Positions 53,501-64,000 of a DNA stretch of 64,000 nt are shown one piece after another (within the stretch, counting starts at the first letter, position 1; the number at the start of each line of letters is the position of its first letter). The stretch is from Oscarella lobularis. Taxonomy: Eukaryota > Porifera > Homoscleromorpha > Homosclerophorida > Oscarellidae. Below the pieces are notes generated by a model. It saw only the letters and a list, made by a program, of their open reading frames with translations. It did not search any database and was not told where the DNA came from. The translations under genes and the position numbers were made by a program. The stretch is taken from contig NC_089175.1 in the NCBI RefSeq assembly GCF_947507565.1, forward strand, positions 1,415,733 through 1,479,732, in the 5' to 3' direction.

Positions 53501-56500
53501 CGCCTTCTTGCCACCCAGCGCAGGAGGCAAGATAAGCGTCGACCAAGGCTTGGGAACGGAGCTCTCTGCGCACACAGAAATTAGAATAGTAATGGGGGGG
53601 GGGATCGTCCTTATACCGAGTGACGTCATTTGGACAATATCTGTTATTCGAGCCATGAAATGCAGCTTGAGATTCCGGGAATGGTCTCCTTGATTCGAAC
53701 TGTTGAGAAATCTGGCCACGAGACAAAACAGACGAGATATTGCTGTCAGAAAAAAAAACAAACAAGAGAATGGGAGCCTCACGCGAAAGCCGACGAGCGT
53801 CGCTTCACCGACTTGACGCGCGTTTTGGACGCGCACACGACGACGTCCGACAGCAGAATCAGTAGCCGCTCTCTCATCTGATTATCCGCGCCCTGATTAG
53901 AGATAGCGAGAAAGGAGCGGATTTAGGAGGAGCCCGCAAACGAACTAGCACCCTCACAATTTCCATAACGGATTCCTGACAGACGAGATAGCGATTGGGA
54001 GCGGAGATCTGTTCGGGAAAAAAAAAAGGAACTCGCAAAGAGAACGGATATCAAAGGAGTCAATCAAACCTCGACGTTGCGGTCGAATAACGCTTCGAGT
54101 TCCTTGAGCTTTTCCGCTTCGGCGGCCTCGCGCTCGGCGCGGTCGATTTTGCCCACAAGAGTCGTTAGCTCGGCTATGGCAAGCTTGAGCGGTTCGTGAT
54201 CGGAATGATCAGCTGGCGTGTGCTTTAGCATGTCCTAAAGGAGAGGTGGACAATAGTCGGGACCACCCGGAATTGTTTCCTCGCGAGGGCCCATTTACCT
54301 TCAACAATAGAACGTAGCGCGGGATCCTTTGAACGGGTTTGATGAGAAGATCGTTCAGCGCCAATTTCTCGTCGTGACGTCGACCGCATTGCTAAAGCGA
54401 ATATTCGGCCGGAGATAAAACCCCCGACGTCTTCTCGAACCTCGAGGAATTTGGAAAAAGCCGGCTTTTGAGTTTGCGCCGTTTTCAGGGCGTCTTTCGC
54501 TTGGAGATAGTGTCCAATGAAGGCGCTGTACGACTGCGACAACATGCACTTTGTAAACTAAAAAAAAACGATAATTCATAAAATGAAAAATTTCTTTTTT
54601 CTATGCGCACGCACCGAATTCAAGAAAACGTCCCCGATCTTCTGATTTCCCGGTTCCTTCATCATGCGCTCGGACAACTGGTTGAGAAACGTCTCGTGGC
54701 ATTGTTTCAAGTCGGGAATCTGAAAGAAGATTTCCTCGAGGAGATCGTCGTCGATCAGATTCGGCGTCGTCGTGTCGCGAAGCGGTTCCAAGTAGACCTA
54801 GAAAGAAAAAATGGAGATGAAGGGAAAAAAGAGGGGGGCCCTTCTCGCGAAAAATGGTTCGCTTCACGCGTACATACTCCGCATAGTTACCGCCCTCGCC
54901 GACTAAAACAACACGACGAATGCGACCACGGATAACGAAATGGGAAATTGGATGGATATGTGCGCGCGATGGCCCCAGTCGAAACATCGCCCCGCGCTGT
55001 CGCCTCCCCCCATTCGTCTAATGGATGGGCCCCGAGCGCGGAAGAGCGCCGGTTGTGCGCGCGCGTCTTCGCGTCTTCCCATTCCTTACCCTGATGAGTG
55101 TTCGTAACGACTCGACGTAAGAGACTTCGGTTTGAAGTAGAGTGATCAAGACGTGCTGGCGCATATCCTGTAAATAGACCAAAGCAAAAGTGAGCGACAA
55201 GGGCTCGGCCCCTAATAAAGCCTTCGGGGCCCTTTTTTCGCAGAGGGGGGGGAGACTACGGGCGTGCGAAAGCGACGACACTAACGGGAAACCCAAGACG
55301 ATCCATTTCATTAGGTAGAAATGGACGCGAAGGCGGTTGAGGCATCGATCCGGCGTCGACGGACGACATTCGACGGCGACGCGCGTCGTTAGCTCGGCCT
55401 TTTCGTCTTTCCAATAGAATCATAGGCTAGTAGAGCGGAGATTCGGGTCGAAGCGAAAACGACCTGGAATCGACACTCCGTAGCCGGGATACCGGAAGCG
55501 TATGTACGTACGGGGCGAAGAGACGACACGCCCGCGGCGCTCCGCCCCTCATTCATTCGCCCGCGTATCGCACGCGCGCGCTCCCGCTACACTCCCAAAT
55601 TCAATTGGAACCTAACCCAGTGACCGCGTACGACATGACATCTACACAGCAGCAGCAGCAAGGCGACTATAAATGGAAGGGCGCGTCGGGGAGAAACCAC
55701 ACAAAAGAGCGAACAGGGAACCGACCTTAGATCATAGAGCGATTTTCTCGTACAATAAACCGCAGCCAAAAATAACGCATACGTGCATACGCGTAAGAAG
55801 AGAGCGACGGGGGGGGGGGGGGGGACATAAAGTCGGAAGATAATCTACTTTTTACTCACTGGGGAAGGTCGCGGGGAGAACATTAGAGAGAATACCCCTG
55901 GTGCTTACCTCTCCAGTCATGTCCTCCTTTGCTTTCACAGGCGGCTTCAATTCAAGTTGGCGACCGCCGGGTAGAGTGATTGTCAGCGTATTGTGTCGCA
56001 TCCGTGATCGAGGACTGTTGTCGGTGAGAAAGACTTGAGCGTGCGCCGTCAGCGCCGGTGCCGGATGAGAATGAGAATTCTCGCTGATGTTTTCCAATTT
56101 TTCGACGAGCAGAGCATCGCTCACGGGACGCAAATTGTCGCGTCGAAGACTTCCCGTACGCAACGGCAAAGGCATCGGTCGAGCGTTCACAATCGGCGAC
56201 GACGCCATCATGGGCAACACTTCCACGGAGCGAGTTCGACGCATCTGCTTGAGTTTGTGCGTCGACAATTGCGGACTTCCAGCGTGCGTGGGCGTGGTCA
56301 ACTTTTCCGTCGACGACGCTGCCGTCACCCCGTGATCCGAAGATAGTCGTTCGGCGCGATTGCGTCTCGCCGTCGCGCGCAGAGCGGCGAGCAACGACAG
56401 CGTCTTCTTGCCGGCTCCGCCGCCGGCGCGACGCGGCCATACGGGATTCTCCATGGCCCGGTGAAGCGATTTCCGTCGATGCAACGTGACTTTAGTCGAC

Positions 56501-56767
56501 GACGAATCGGCGCCGTCCGTCTCCGTGACGACGTTCTCCATGCGAGCGGCGTCGACGTCCGAAGCGACGGTCGCCTTGAGACCGGAAACGACGCCGGGCG
56601 GAAGACTCGACGAAAATTTGCTCGCGTCGACGACGACGTGAAATCGTCCTCGCGGATCGTTATAGAGATGAATGTCGGGCGCGTCGTCGCGTCGACTGGC
56701 GACCGATTGAAACGACGGCGAATCCGGCGTCTCGTCGCCGTCGCCGTCGCCGCCGACGAGAAACGAT

Positions 56768-56802
<35 letters not shown>

Positions 56803-56832
56803 CGAGAGATGAAGTCGAAGAGATTTGCGCGA

Positions 56833-56864
<32 letters not shown>

Positions 56865-58005
56865 ACGATACGTCGTCGCTGCTTCGTCGCAACGTCGCCA
56901 CTTCCATCGCGCGATAACGTCCCAGCATTTCCTCGCTGAAACTCTTTACCTGCATGCGTCGCGACTTGGGCGTCGTCGTTTCCTCTTCGACGAGCGGACT
57001 CAATACGGACTTGAGTCGCGGTCCGCCTCCAGACGGCGACAGAAGCTCTGGTTCGGACGACTCGATCGAGGGGGCGGGCGCCGACGAGTTTTCCTCACTT
57101 CGTAACAGGATTTGGTTCGATGATGACGCCTTTGTGACTGAGATCGAGTCAGCCGGCGAAGCCGTGTCTTTTTGACTGGACACGTCGACGAGTGGCAGTG
57201 GCGGTGGAGGCGGTGGAGGCGGTGGAGGCGGCGGTGGAGGCGGCGGTGGAGGCGGCGGCGCCGCCGGCGGTACTTCGGGTACGGGTGACATGATACCGGA
57301 ATCGGTTTCGTACGTGTCTCCGGCGCCGTTGCTTCGAAATCGCGTCGTTGCGAGAAGAAAATCGGTGTCGCTGAAACGACGTCGTTGTAGGAGCGACGGC
57401 GAAGCGATTCTCCTCTCGTCGACGTCATCGTCGTCGTCGATATCGACGCGTCGGCGACCGGAGACGACGCTATAGCGAACGCCTTCGACGACAGAGGACT
57501 GTCTCACGATAGGAGAACGCGTGACGTGTTCGCTCTCACCGGAAGAAAAGCGATATTGATTGGAGGCATCGTTAGCACCGGTTCGCGGCGACGACGATGA
57601 CGACGAAGACGTCGACGATCTCGTATCGGTGTTCGCCAGCGGCGCCGACGTCGAACGAATCGAACGAAGTCGTGGGCTGTCGCCCCCGCCGCCCGTCGCG
57701 GTTCGTAGGAGGGATAAGGACGATGTGGAACGAACGACGTGTGCGCGCGGTGGCGACGACGAGGTCGATTTTTCGGTCGTCAATCGGTTCGTTGCGGTCG
57801 TCGATGCCGGACGAAGGCGAAATGCGGCGACGAAGGACGTCTTTCGCGAGCCGGAATCCATTTCATGCTGCCGCGAGACGCGCGGGCGAGGAATGACGAC
57901 GCGGCGACGTCGCGGCTGCTTAGGCGGAAGGTTGACGCGCGAGAGAGGTGAGAGCGGCAAGTCAGAGTGGCTCGATGCGTGATCGGTGCGCACGTGATCT
58001 TCCAA
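50534..58005 (-). CDS. ARHGEF17: ARHGEF17-like Rho guanine nucleotide exchange factor (multi-exon)
   Basis: RhoA-class exchange factor with a DH domain and a C-terminal WD40-like propeller. A 2.1-kb first exon (58005 to about 55909) encodes a disordered Ser/Arg-rich head (MEDHVRTDHASSHSDLPLSP) with a 20-proline run and Asp/Ser runs. DH exons: RQHVLITLLQTEVSYVESLR (about 55080-55170), LEPLRDTTTPNLIDDDLLEE, YSAFIGHYLQAKDALKTAQT, LALNDLLIKPVQRIPRYVLL (about 54300-54380, the conserved LIKPVQRxPRY helix) and DHEPLKLAIAELTTLVGKID. A PH-like region and coiled coil follow (53830-53000). The propeller begins MWISATDGSLGQVWVVNV (52689) and ends RLLWIGSSAGVVLTMPLPNV, then EIVVSGGDGFEDF and GRDDSTSHILTWHT at 50534. 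The last part matches the end of vertebrate ARHGEF17 closely. Low-complexity Ala/Ser/Gly runs are common. Confidence 0.9.
52935..52961. repeat. (GA)n microsatellite in ARHGEF17-like gene
   Basis: About thirteen GA units within an intron. Confidence 0.85.
55809..55824. repeat. poly-G run in the first intron of the ARHGEF17-like gene
   Basis: A run of about sixteen G residues on the plus strand, just downstream (in gene orientation) of the long first exon. It could form a G-quadruplex on the non-template strand or simply be an assembly-sensitive homopolymer. Confidence 0.8.
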
Positions 58006-58650
58006 CGTGGGCGCTTACCTGATCGGTTTTCTAATCGGTTGACTGTGATTGGCTGGACGTCGAGTGAAGCCTATCAACACCTGGCCACTCTGCGAGGAGA
58101 ACTGCTGCGCGATGTTTTATCTGCGAGCCGCGCACACGGGGAGCTGTTGACAACGCGTCACTCCTAATACAAACAGAGCGTGCCGTAATAGTAGACTGTT
58201 GTGGGGGCGCTCGAAAGGCGAGATTTAGTGTTCGTGAGTCCGCGGCTAATTGAATCTCAGACAAACTTCCCGCCCATCGCTGATAATCGTCTGCCCAACG
58301 ACGTGTTTGACATTCCGTACCTATAAGATAGAGAGAGACCGCTTCGAATGCAGGCGCTTCACCATGAATAATGAATTATTCGAACGGATAGGTTCCAGGC
58401 TTTCTTTCATCGAGCACCCCGGGAGTCTGCAGATTCTAATTTTCGCGCCCAAGGGCGCGCTCCACCCACTCTGACGATTAATTAGAGAACTTTCTCCCAT
58501 AATACGCAATGTTGCTATACAGGTAAAATCTGCTCGTGCAAATAAATGCGCGAGAAGTGTCAAGAAAAACTTTCGGCTGCTCTGTGCATCTCGGCGGCGA
58601 AAGCCAACTTCCATGGTCTTCTGTTAGTTCTAAATAGTTCTAAATAACAA
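58006..58650. other. intergenic region between ARHGEF17-like and KLHL8-like genes
   Basis: 645 bases upstream of the RhoGEF start codon and downstream of the KLHL8-like stop. It should hold the RhoGEF promoter. No exon or RNA gene is recognised. Confidence 0.45.
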
Positions 58651-60663
58651 TTAGGAACAGGCCACGCCCGCTCCAGCTCGACAATTCAGCATGTCGGCGG
58701 CTGGTTCCCAAGCATTTTTATAAACGTCGAATATTTCGACCGATCCGAGATAAGTGTCGCCGTCGTGACCGCCGACGGCGGCGATCCAACAGCCACCGAA
58801 GTTCACGGCCCCTACGCCGCCGCGCGCGCTAGCCAAATTCGGAAGAGCGCTCCACACGCCTTCGCGAGGATCGAATGCCTCGCCGGAAGCAAGTGGCGAC
58901 GAATCGTCAAAACCGCCCACGGCAAAAATCCGACCTAAAAGAATTGAAAAATTAGGACTGACTTGTCGCGTGTGTTTTCCCAACCCCCGGCCCCACGGGT
59001 TTCACAGACCTCCTGCTGCAGTAACGCCCACACCGGCCCGCTTGACTAACATCTTCTTCGTCTCCATCCACGTGTCTATGTGGGGGTCGTAGCGCTCCAC
59101 GCTGTCGAGGCTCGCGTTACCGCTGTTGCCACCGACTGCGTAGAGACTACCGCCGAGTTCAGTCAAGCCGACGCCGCCGCGCGGACTTTGCATCGACGCC
59201 ACGGCCGTCCATTCGCGCGCGTACGGATTATATCGCTCGACAACGCTAAAGCATTCGGCGTCGTTTAGACCACCTTATGAGGAAAGAAGGGAGCCCCTTT
59301 AGAAATTAGGTCGCATTAGTGTATCTCTGGTAGAGCGGGAAGCTAAGCGAATGCATCTACGCACTAAATCAACTATGACAAACAAGGGCCTGCCACTAAG
59401 TGAGTGAGGGGGCCTAAAGAGGAAATCAAAACAAGGCTCCCTCGCATTACCGACAGCGTAGAGCGGACCACCCAGAGTTGCCACGGCGACGCCGCGACGT
59501 TTGGTCAGCATCGGCTCAATTTCCGTCCAACTTCCGGCTTTCTGGTCAAAGCACTCGACGGAGTTCAAATGATCGTTACCATCGTGACCGCCGACAGCGT
59601 ACACCTTGCCGTCCATGGAGATGACGCCAACGTGACGCCGACGATAACTGAGCGAGACAACCTCAGCCCATTGATTACGAAAGAAATCATACACTTCGAC
59701 GCTGTTGTAGGGCTCGCTTTTCTTACCGCGTCCACCGACAGCGTAAATGTTACCGACTGTGGATCGGCGCGGACGCAGACGCTCTTTCTTCTCTTCTGCC
59801 GTCATCTCTTCTGCAAAACGACAACTGGCACTCAGATGATAATTCTTTGCTTCGTCGATCAGATCGCGACACTCCAAATTCGCGCGAATCAACGGCTCAA
59901 TTTCGACGACTCGTATCAGATAGTCGACGGGCAGCTGCGGCAGACGAACGCGTGCAAGCAACGTCGCCAGGCCCGTCTTACGTCGCTCCGCGTCGTGTCG
60001 CACCCAACGCATGACGGCACGAAAAACGTCGATTTCCGAACTCGCATTCAAGTCGTCGCACCCGATCATCGTCGCAACGACGTCGACGTCGTCGTCGTAG
60101 GCGACGAAACCGTACTCCGCCACGACGGCGTCGAAATTCTCCCAAAAGTATCGATCGCACTCGCGAACGAGTCGATCGCACGCGAGCGAGCCGGCAAAGG
60201 TTCGCACGTCGAGACAATTCGACGCGTCCAAATGACTGGCGAGAAACGTCTCGCACGTGCGTTCCGCCGCGGTCACGTGCAGCAGCGCGGCGGCGCTCAG
60301 CAACGCCTGCGCGTTTTCCGCGTCGACGTCCAAGTGGCCCGTGTAGATGAAATCGACGATTCGGCGCAACGACGGCCCGTCGACGATTTCTTTGATTTCT
60401 ACGCGCGCTAGACGACTCTCGATCATGCCGCTCGTGAACATCGCTTCGAAGTAGGGACTGCGCGCGGCGAGAATGACGCGATGGGCGTAGATTTCTTCCT
60501 TTTTGTCGTCGCCGTCGCGTCCGACGACGATTACGACGTCGCACAGAGCGCGCGACGATCGTAGGCGATTGATTTCGACGAACGACACTTTGGCGTGATC
60601 TTCTTCGACAGCGAGAGACGCGTTTTCGTGCTCGTTCTGCTCGCCGTCGAGCAAAACGTCCAT
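58651..60663 (-). CDS. KLHL8: Kelch-like BTB-BACK-kelch protein, KLHL8-like
   Basis: Substrate adaptor of a cullin-3 ubiquitin ligase. Three exons on the minus strand: 60663-59451, 59273-59010 and 58934-58651. The first encodes the BTB domain (SSRALCDVVIVVGRDGDDKK, AHRVILAARSPYFEAMFTSG, VDFIYTGHLDVDAENAQALL), the BACK domain (LDASNCLDVRTFAGSLACDR, PVDYLIRVVEIEPLIRANLE with CRDLIDEAKNYHL) and the first kelch blades (NIYAVGGRGKKSEPYNSVEV, VGVISMDGKVYAVGGHDGND, HLNSVECFD). The other exons complete six blades (GGSLYAVGGNSGNASLDSVE, GRIFAVGGFDDSSPLASGEA, AAVGGHDGDTYLGSVEIFDV) and end RAGAGVACS. The phrases VGVIS..GKVYAVGGHDGN and the CRAGAGVA end match KLHL8 best among the kelch-like families I remember. 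It faces NFXL1 head-to-head across 39 bp. Confidence 0.9.
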
Positions 60664-60702
60664 CGTTATACGAACGAGTCCCGGACGTCCTGTCGCCCGG
60701 AT
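60664..60702. promoter_or_regulatory. 39-bp interval between KLHL8-like (-) and NFXL1 (+) start codons
   Basis: The two ATGs diverge over only 39 bases. Any TATA or initiator for one gene must lie in or next to the coding sequence of the other. This is either a minimal bidirectional promoter or a sign of overlapping 5' UTRs. Confidence 0.6.
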
Positions 60703-63700
60703 ATGGCATCAAAACGGCTATATTCGGTCGGTGGACGAGGTCGCGGACGAGGCGGACTGTCGATAAACGAGAAAGAGACCTCTGCGAAGGACCGGGCTTC
60801 AGATGAGAGACTCGCACGAGCTGCGGCGATATCAGCGAAGGCTAAGCAGCTCGCAGAAGAGCAAGACTTCGATTCCAGCTCGGAAGGAGACGATTTGAAC
60901 GACGATGAAATCTCCAGCGTCACGCTAAAAGGATACACGACGGCTACAGAAGGTAAAAAACCCCAAATAGTCATAATTTAGTGTCTACTACAGTACATAG
61001 AATGTGCACTAAAGAGGTTCTGATGTACAGTGAAACCTCTTTAGTGGACGTTCTATGTGACACTAAATGGTATGGACCTGTCAATAGAACACCGTATTGA
61101 AGTTTTTCACTCTGTATGCAATCTGACCTTGTTAATTGGACGAAAGTGAATATGAATGCTTTGCATTTGTATTAGGCGATTTGGCTCGAACAAAGAGCCT
61201 TCTCAATGACTTGTGCCGAAGTGGCGCCATCGTTTGCCTCATCTGCATCTCGTCCGTCAAACGAGACAATCCGGTTCGAACGAGCGCTCGCGTGGCTAAT
61301 CGAAAACAACTCCTTGATTAAACGAATCAATCAGGTGTGGAATTGTTGCGGCTGTTTCACCGTTTTCCACTTGCAATGCATACAAAAGTGGGCGCGCGAC
61401 GGCGTCGCTCTCCGGCAACTGCACGGAACTGCGACCGAGGAAAAAACGGAACATTGGTTCTGGTAAGAGAAAAAACAGACGAAATCACATAAAAATCTCA
61501 CCTCACCCATAGTCCAAAGTGTCGTAAGGAATACGTCGCGTCTCAATGCCCAACCCAATATCTGTGCTTCTGCGGCAAAGAGGTAGTTAATAAATGCATG
61601 CGTTCGCGAAGATTACGAACCGCACGAGACACTTAGATTGATCCCAAATTCGATCCTTGGCTCGTTCCTCATTCTTGCGGTCAAACGTGCGGCCGGCTTC
61701 TCCAGCCGGAATGCGGTCACTCGTGCAGCATTCTCTGCCACCCGGGTACAGTCGAAATAGGCAATTAATCGATTAACCTCTAAAAATCCCTCCTACTGGG
61801 GAGCAGGTCCGTGTCCGCCCTGTCCGCTGACCGTTCGCGTTTCCTGCTGTTGCGGTCGCTCTGACTCCGCCGTGAGACGTTGCAGCGCTCCTTATTGGTC
61901 CTGTGGCAAGAGGTGCGAGAAGAAATTGCAATGCGATCGGCACGTCTGTCAAAAGCCCTGTCACGGCGGCGATTGTCCGCCCTGTTCGAAGACGAGTCAA
62001 CGCTCGTGCCGGTGCGGCAATGAGAGCGAGATTCGGCCGTGTGCGTCGCCTGATTGGCAATGTGGAAAAGTGACGAGTGCCAAAGTCGTCCAGGGGCTCA
62101 GGAATGACGCGCTCGTTTCTCCTAGGTTTGCGGTAAAGTCTATCCGTGTGGTCATCACAAGTGCGAAGAGGTCATAGCCCATTTGAACTTTGTGGGAAAT
62201 TTTAGCGACGGTTAATTTATTCAGGTATGCCACGCCGGTTCGTGTGGCTCCTGTCCGCGATCGGGAAATAGGCGCTGTCCCTGTGGGAAGACGAGTGAGT
62301 GAACCTGAGACATTCCTAGCGGGATTATGACGTTGTGTTTTGTTTCTTCAGAATCTGTGTTACCTTGTACTGAAGACGTTCCGTCTTGCGGAGATACCTG
62401 TGGAAAGGTAGGCAGTAAAGCAGACTAATATACGAAAGCCTGGCTCAAATTTTTTCACAATGTACTGATTTTTTTCGTAGCTTTTGTCGTGCGGCGTTCA
62501 TCGATGTATGCAGCTATGCCACACTGGGGACTGTGGTCTCGTACGACTGACCTTATGTCGTCTCGAGTGAATTTTGACGATAATCTTTTTGCAGTGCCGA
62601 CAGATGGTGAAGAAGGCGTGCTGCTGCGGACGAAAAGAAAAGACGGTCCAGTGCCATCAGGAATATTATTGCGAAACGAAGTGCGATCGAAAGAGAGACT
62701 GCGGTCGGCATCCGTGCAAAAGAAAAGTGAGCACAACACGCGAGCTCTCGCACGCATAAGACTCTTACCGCGCTTCGAACAAGTGTTGCGATGGAAATTG
62801 TTCCCCGTGCGAGCAACTTTGCCAGCGCCTATTGAACTGCAGAAATCACAAGTGCTCGTCCCGTTGCCACAGCGGTAAGCGCGCGCGCGCGCGCGTGCGA
62901 AACGTCGCCGCGGTCACCCTGCATTCGTTTTTCCCAGGCCAGTGCTATCCTTGCATCGAGACCGTCGACATTGCGTGCAACTGCGGCGCGACCGTCGTCA
63001 CGGTCCCGTGCGGTCGAGAGAAACGAACGCGACCGCCTCGATGTAAAGAACCGTGCAAGTAGGATCTGAAAATCAAGAAGAAGAAAGAAAGATCTATGCG
63101 CACTCTCTTTTAGAATTCCTCCCGACTGTCATCACTCTCAGAGGCAGGCACATGTGTGTCATTTCGGAAACTGTCCCCCGTGCACGCAAATTTGCTCAAA
63201 GCCGCTCGTCGGCTGTGAGCACGCTTGCCCATTCAAATGCCACACAGCCGTACGAAAATCTATCCAGGTATCTTATCTTATATCACACGTGCCAACCTCT
63301 CTGACTCTCTGTTTCTCGGTCAACAGACTAACAGGCCGGTCGGTCTTGCGCCGTGGAAGTCGTACACGGCGCCAACTCAGCCTAGTCTAGTTGAACTGCC
63401 GTGCGAACCGTGTCAAATTCCCCTTACACTGTAAGTGTAATAAGAGCCCGTTTACAGTAGAGACTTTGAAAATGGGCTACATACGTTTTCTTGCCTTCTC
63501 CTAGTCGATGTTTTGGTGGCCATCAAGTAAGGAGTGTCCCATCTTGCGCAAAAGATCATCAGTAGAATATTGTGCGTGTTTTTCAGACGCAATCGTTTCC
63601 CTGTAGCAAAGCGCGGCCGTTTTCCTGCGGCTGGCCCTGTGACCGTCCCTTGGCCTGCACAAACCACAAATGCGAATTGCCATGCCATCCGGTAAAAGAA

Positions 63701-64000
63701 AACAGAAAACAGAAAAACGTCTTTTTCGTAAAATTCAATCTCACCTAGGAGGAAAATCCCTGCGAGGTGTGCGAGAGACCGTGCAGCAGACCGCGACCTG
63801 CGGGATGTCGACACGAATGCTGGAGTGCCTGTCATCCAGGTATAGAGCCTAATCCACCAAGTGGGGGGTAGCGAGTGTGACGTTTACTGTGTGCGAAGGA
63901 GTCTGTGAACCCTGCAAGGCAATCATAAAATTTCAGTGTCATTGCCAGGTGACCACACTCCGAGTCAAATGCTAGTAAGAGAACAATTGCACAAAAAACG
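60703..64000 (+). CDS. NFXL1: NFX1-type zinc finger protein NFXL1 (partial, runs off window)
   Basis: Probable transcription or RNA-associated regulator with many NF-X1 Cys/His zinc fingers. The ATG at 60703 begins [20 protein letters not shown]; the first exon continues to the acidic [26 protein letters not shown]-like Cys-rich domain follows: [16 protein letters not shown], then [20 protein letters not shown]. The NF-X1 fingers then repeat: [89 protein letters not shown], and [20 protein letters not shown]. The last complete exon here is [20 protein letters not shown], then [17 protein letters not shown] at about 63930-63974. The order matches vertebrate NFXL1 up to about two thirds of its length. 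The 3' end, including the expected C-terminal membrane segment, is outside the window. Introns are 50-100 nt. Confidence 0.92.
60980..61064. repeat. long hairpin in the first NFXL1 intron
   Basis: Arm 60995-61019 pairs with 61034-61058 over 25 positions with one G:U wobble and one mismatch, around a 14-base loop. Outer AGTGTC (60980-60985) and GACACT (61059-61064) add six more pairs after a 9-base bulge. The inner sequence TACAGTGAAACCTCTTTAGT resembles the start of pogo/Tc1-mariner-type terminal repeats. It may be a MITE-derived foldback or a microRNA-like precursor. Confidence 0.7.

Noticed and set aside
59404-60411. 335-residue plus-strand open frame opposite KLHL8
   Set aside because: It is antisense to clear BTB, BACK and kelch coding sequence and has no domain of its own.

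Overview
This window is a gene-dense piece of an animal nuclear genome. Nearly all genes are cut into many small exons by GT-AG introns that are often only about 50 bases long, and neighbouring genes are commonly less than 200 bases apart. The gene set is metazoan: CDKL5, PCM1, KLHL8, ARHGEF17, a gamma/delta/zeta sarcoglycan, an ankyrin/SOCS-box protein and a fibronectin type II protein. The compact intron-rich layout and some non-vertebrate domain combinations suggest an early-branching animal. A sponge, possibly a homoscleromorph, is my best guess; this is inference, not proof. All family assignments come from recognising protein motifs by eye. Splice junctions are hand-read and approximate.

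Layout. 0.8-9.8 kb: CDKL5-like kinase (+), a first copy of a 0.9-kb dispersed repeat, RANGAP1 (+) and a CAP-Gly/coiled-coil protein with an MTUS-like tail (+). 10.0-15.0 kb: a large unusual gene (+) with two TIR-like domains, a PDZ domain, a tandemly amplified exon cassette and a C-terminal CaaX-like box. 15.1-18.4 kb: a decayed TTF zinc-finger (hAT-like) fragment and a head-to-head pair of coiled-coil genes with intermediate-filament-like ends. 18.8-27.2 kb: DCN1-like protein (-) head-to-head with cohesin regulator PDS5 (+). 27.5-35.9 kb: sarcoglycan (-) head-to-head with PCM1 (+). 36.1-42.3 kb: ASB-type protein (+), centrin (-), FAXDC2-like hydroxylase (+), a secreted four-FN2 protein (-) and PYM1 (-). 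42.3-46.0 kb: galactocerebrosidase (+) with an added ricin-type lectin tail. 46-50.5 kb: a gene-poor, repeat-rich stretch with the second, inverted copy of the 0.9-kb repeat. 50.5-58.0 kb: ARHGEF17-like RhoGEF (-). 58.6-64 kb: KLHL8-like (-) head-to-head with NFXL1 (+), which runs off the window end.

Themes. Most genes are conserved housekeeping or cytoskeletal functions: centrosome and cilium (PCM1, centrin, CDKL5, CAP-Gly protein), chromosome cohesion (PDS5), nuclear transport (RANGAP1), ubiquitin/NEDD8 ligases (DCUN1D, ASB, KLHL8) and Rho signalling (ARHGEF17). Six head-to-head gene pairs appear to share short bidirectional promoters. The strongest candidates for something new are the TIR-TIR-PDZ-CaaX protein with its exon-cassette array, the CAP-Gly + MTUS-like fusion, the GALC-ricin fusion and the inverted 0.9-kb repeat pair.
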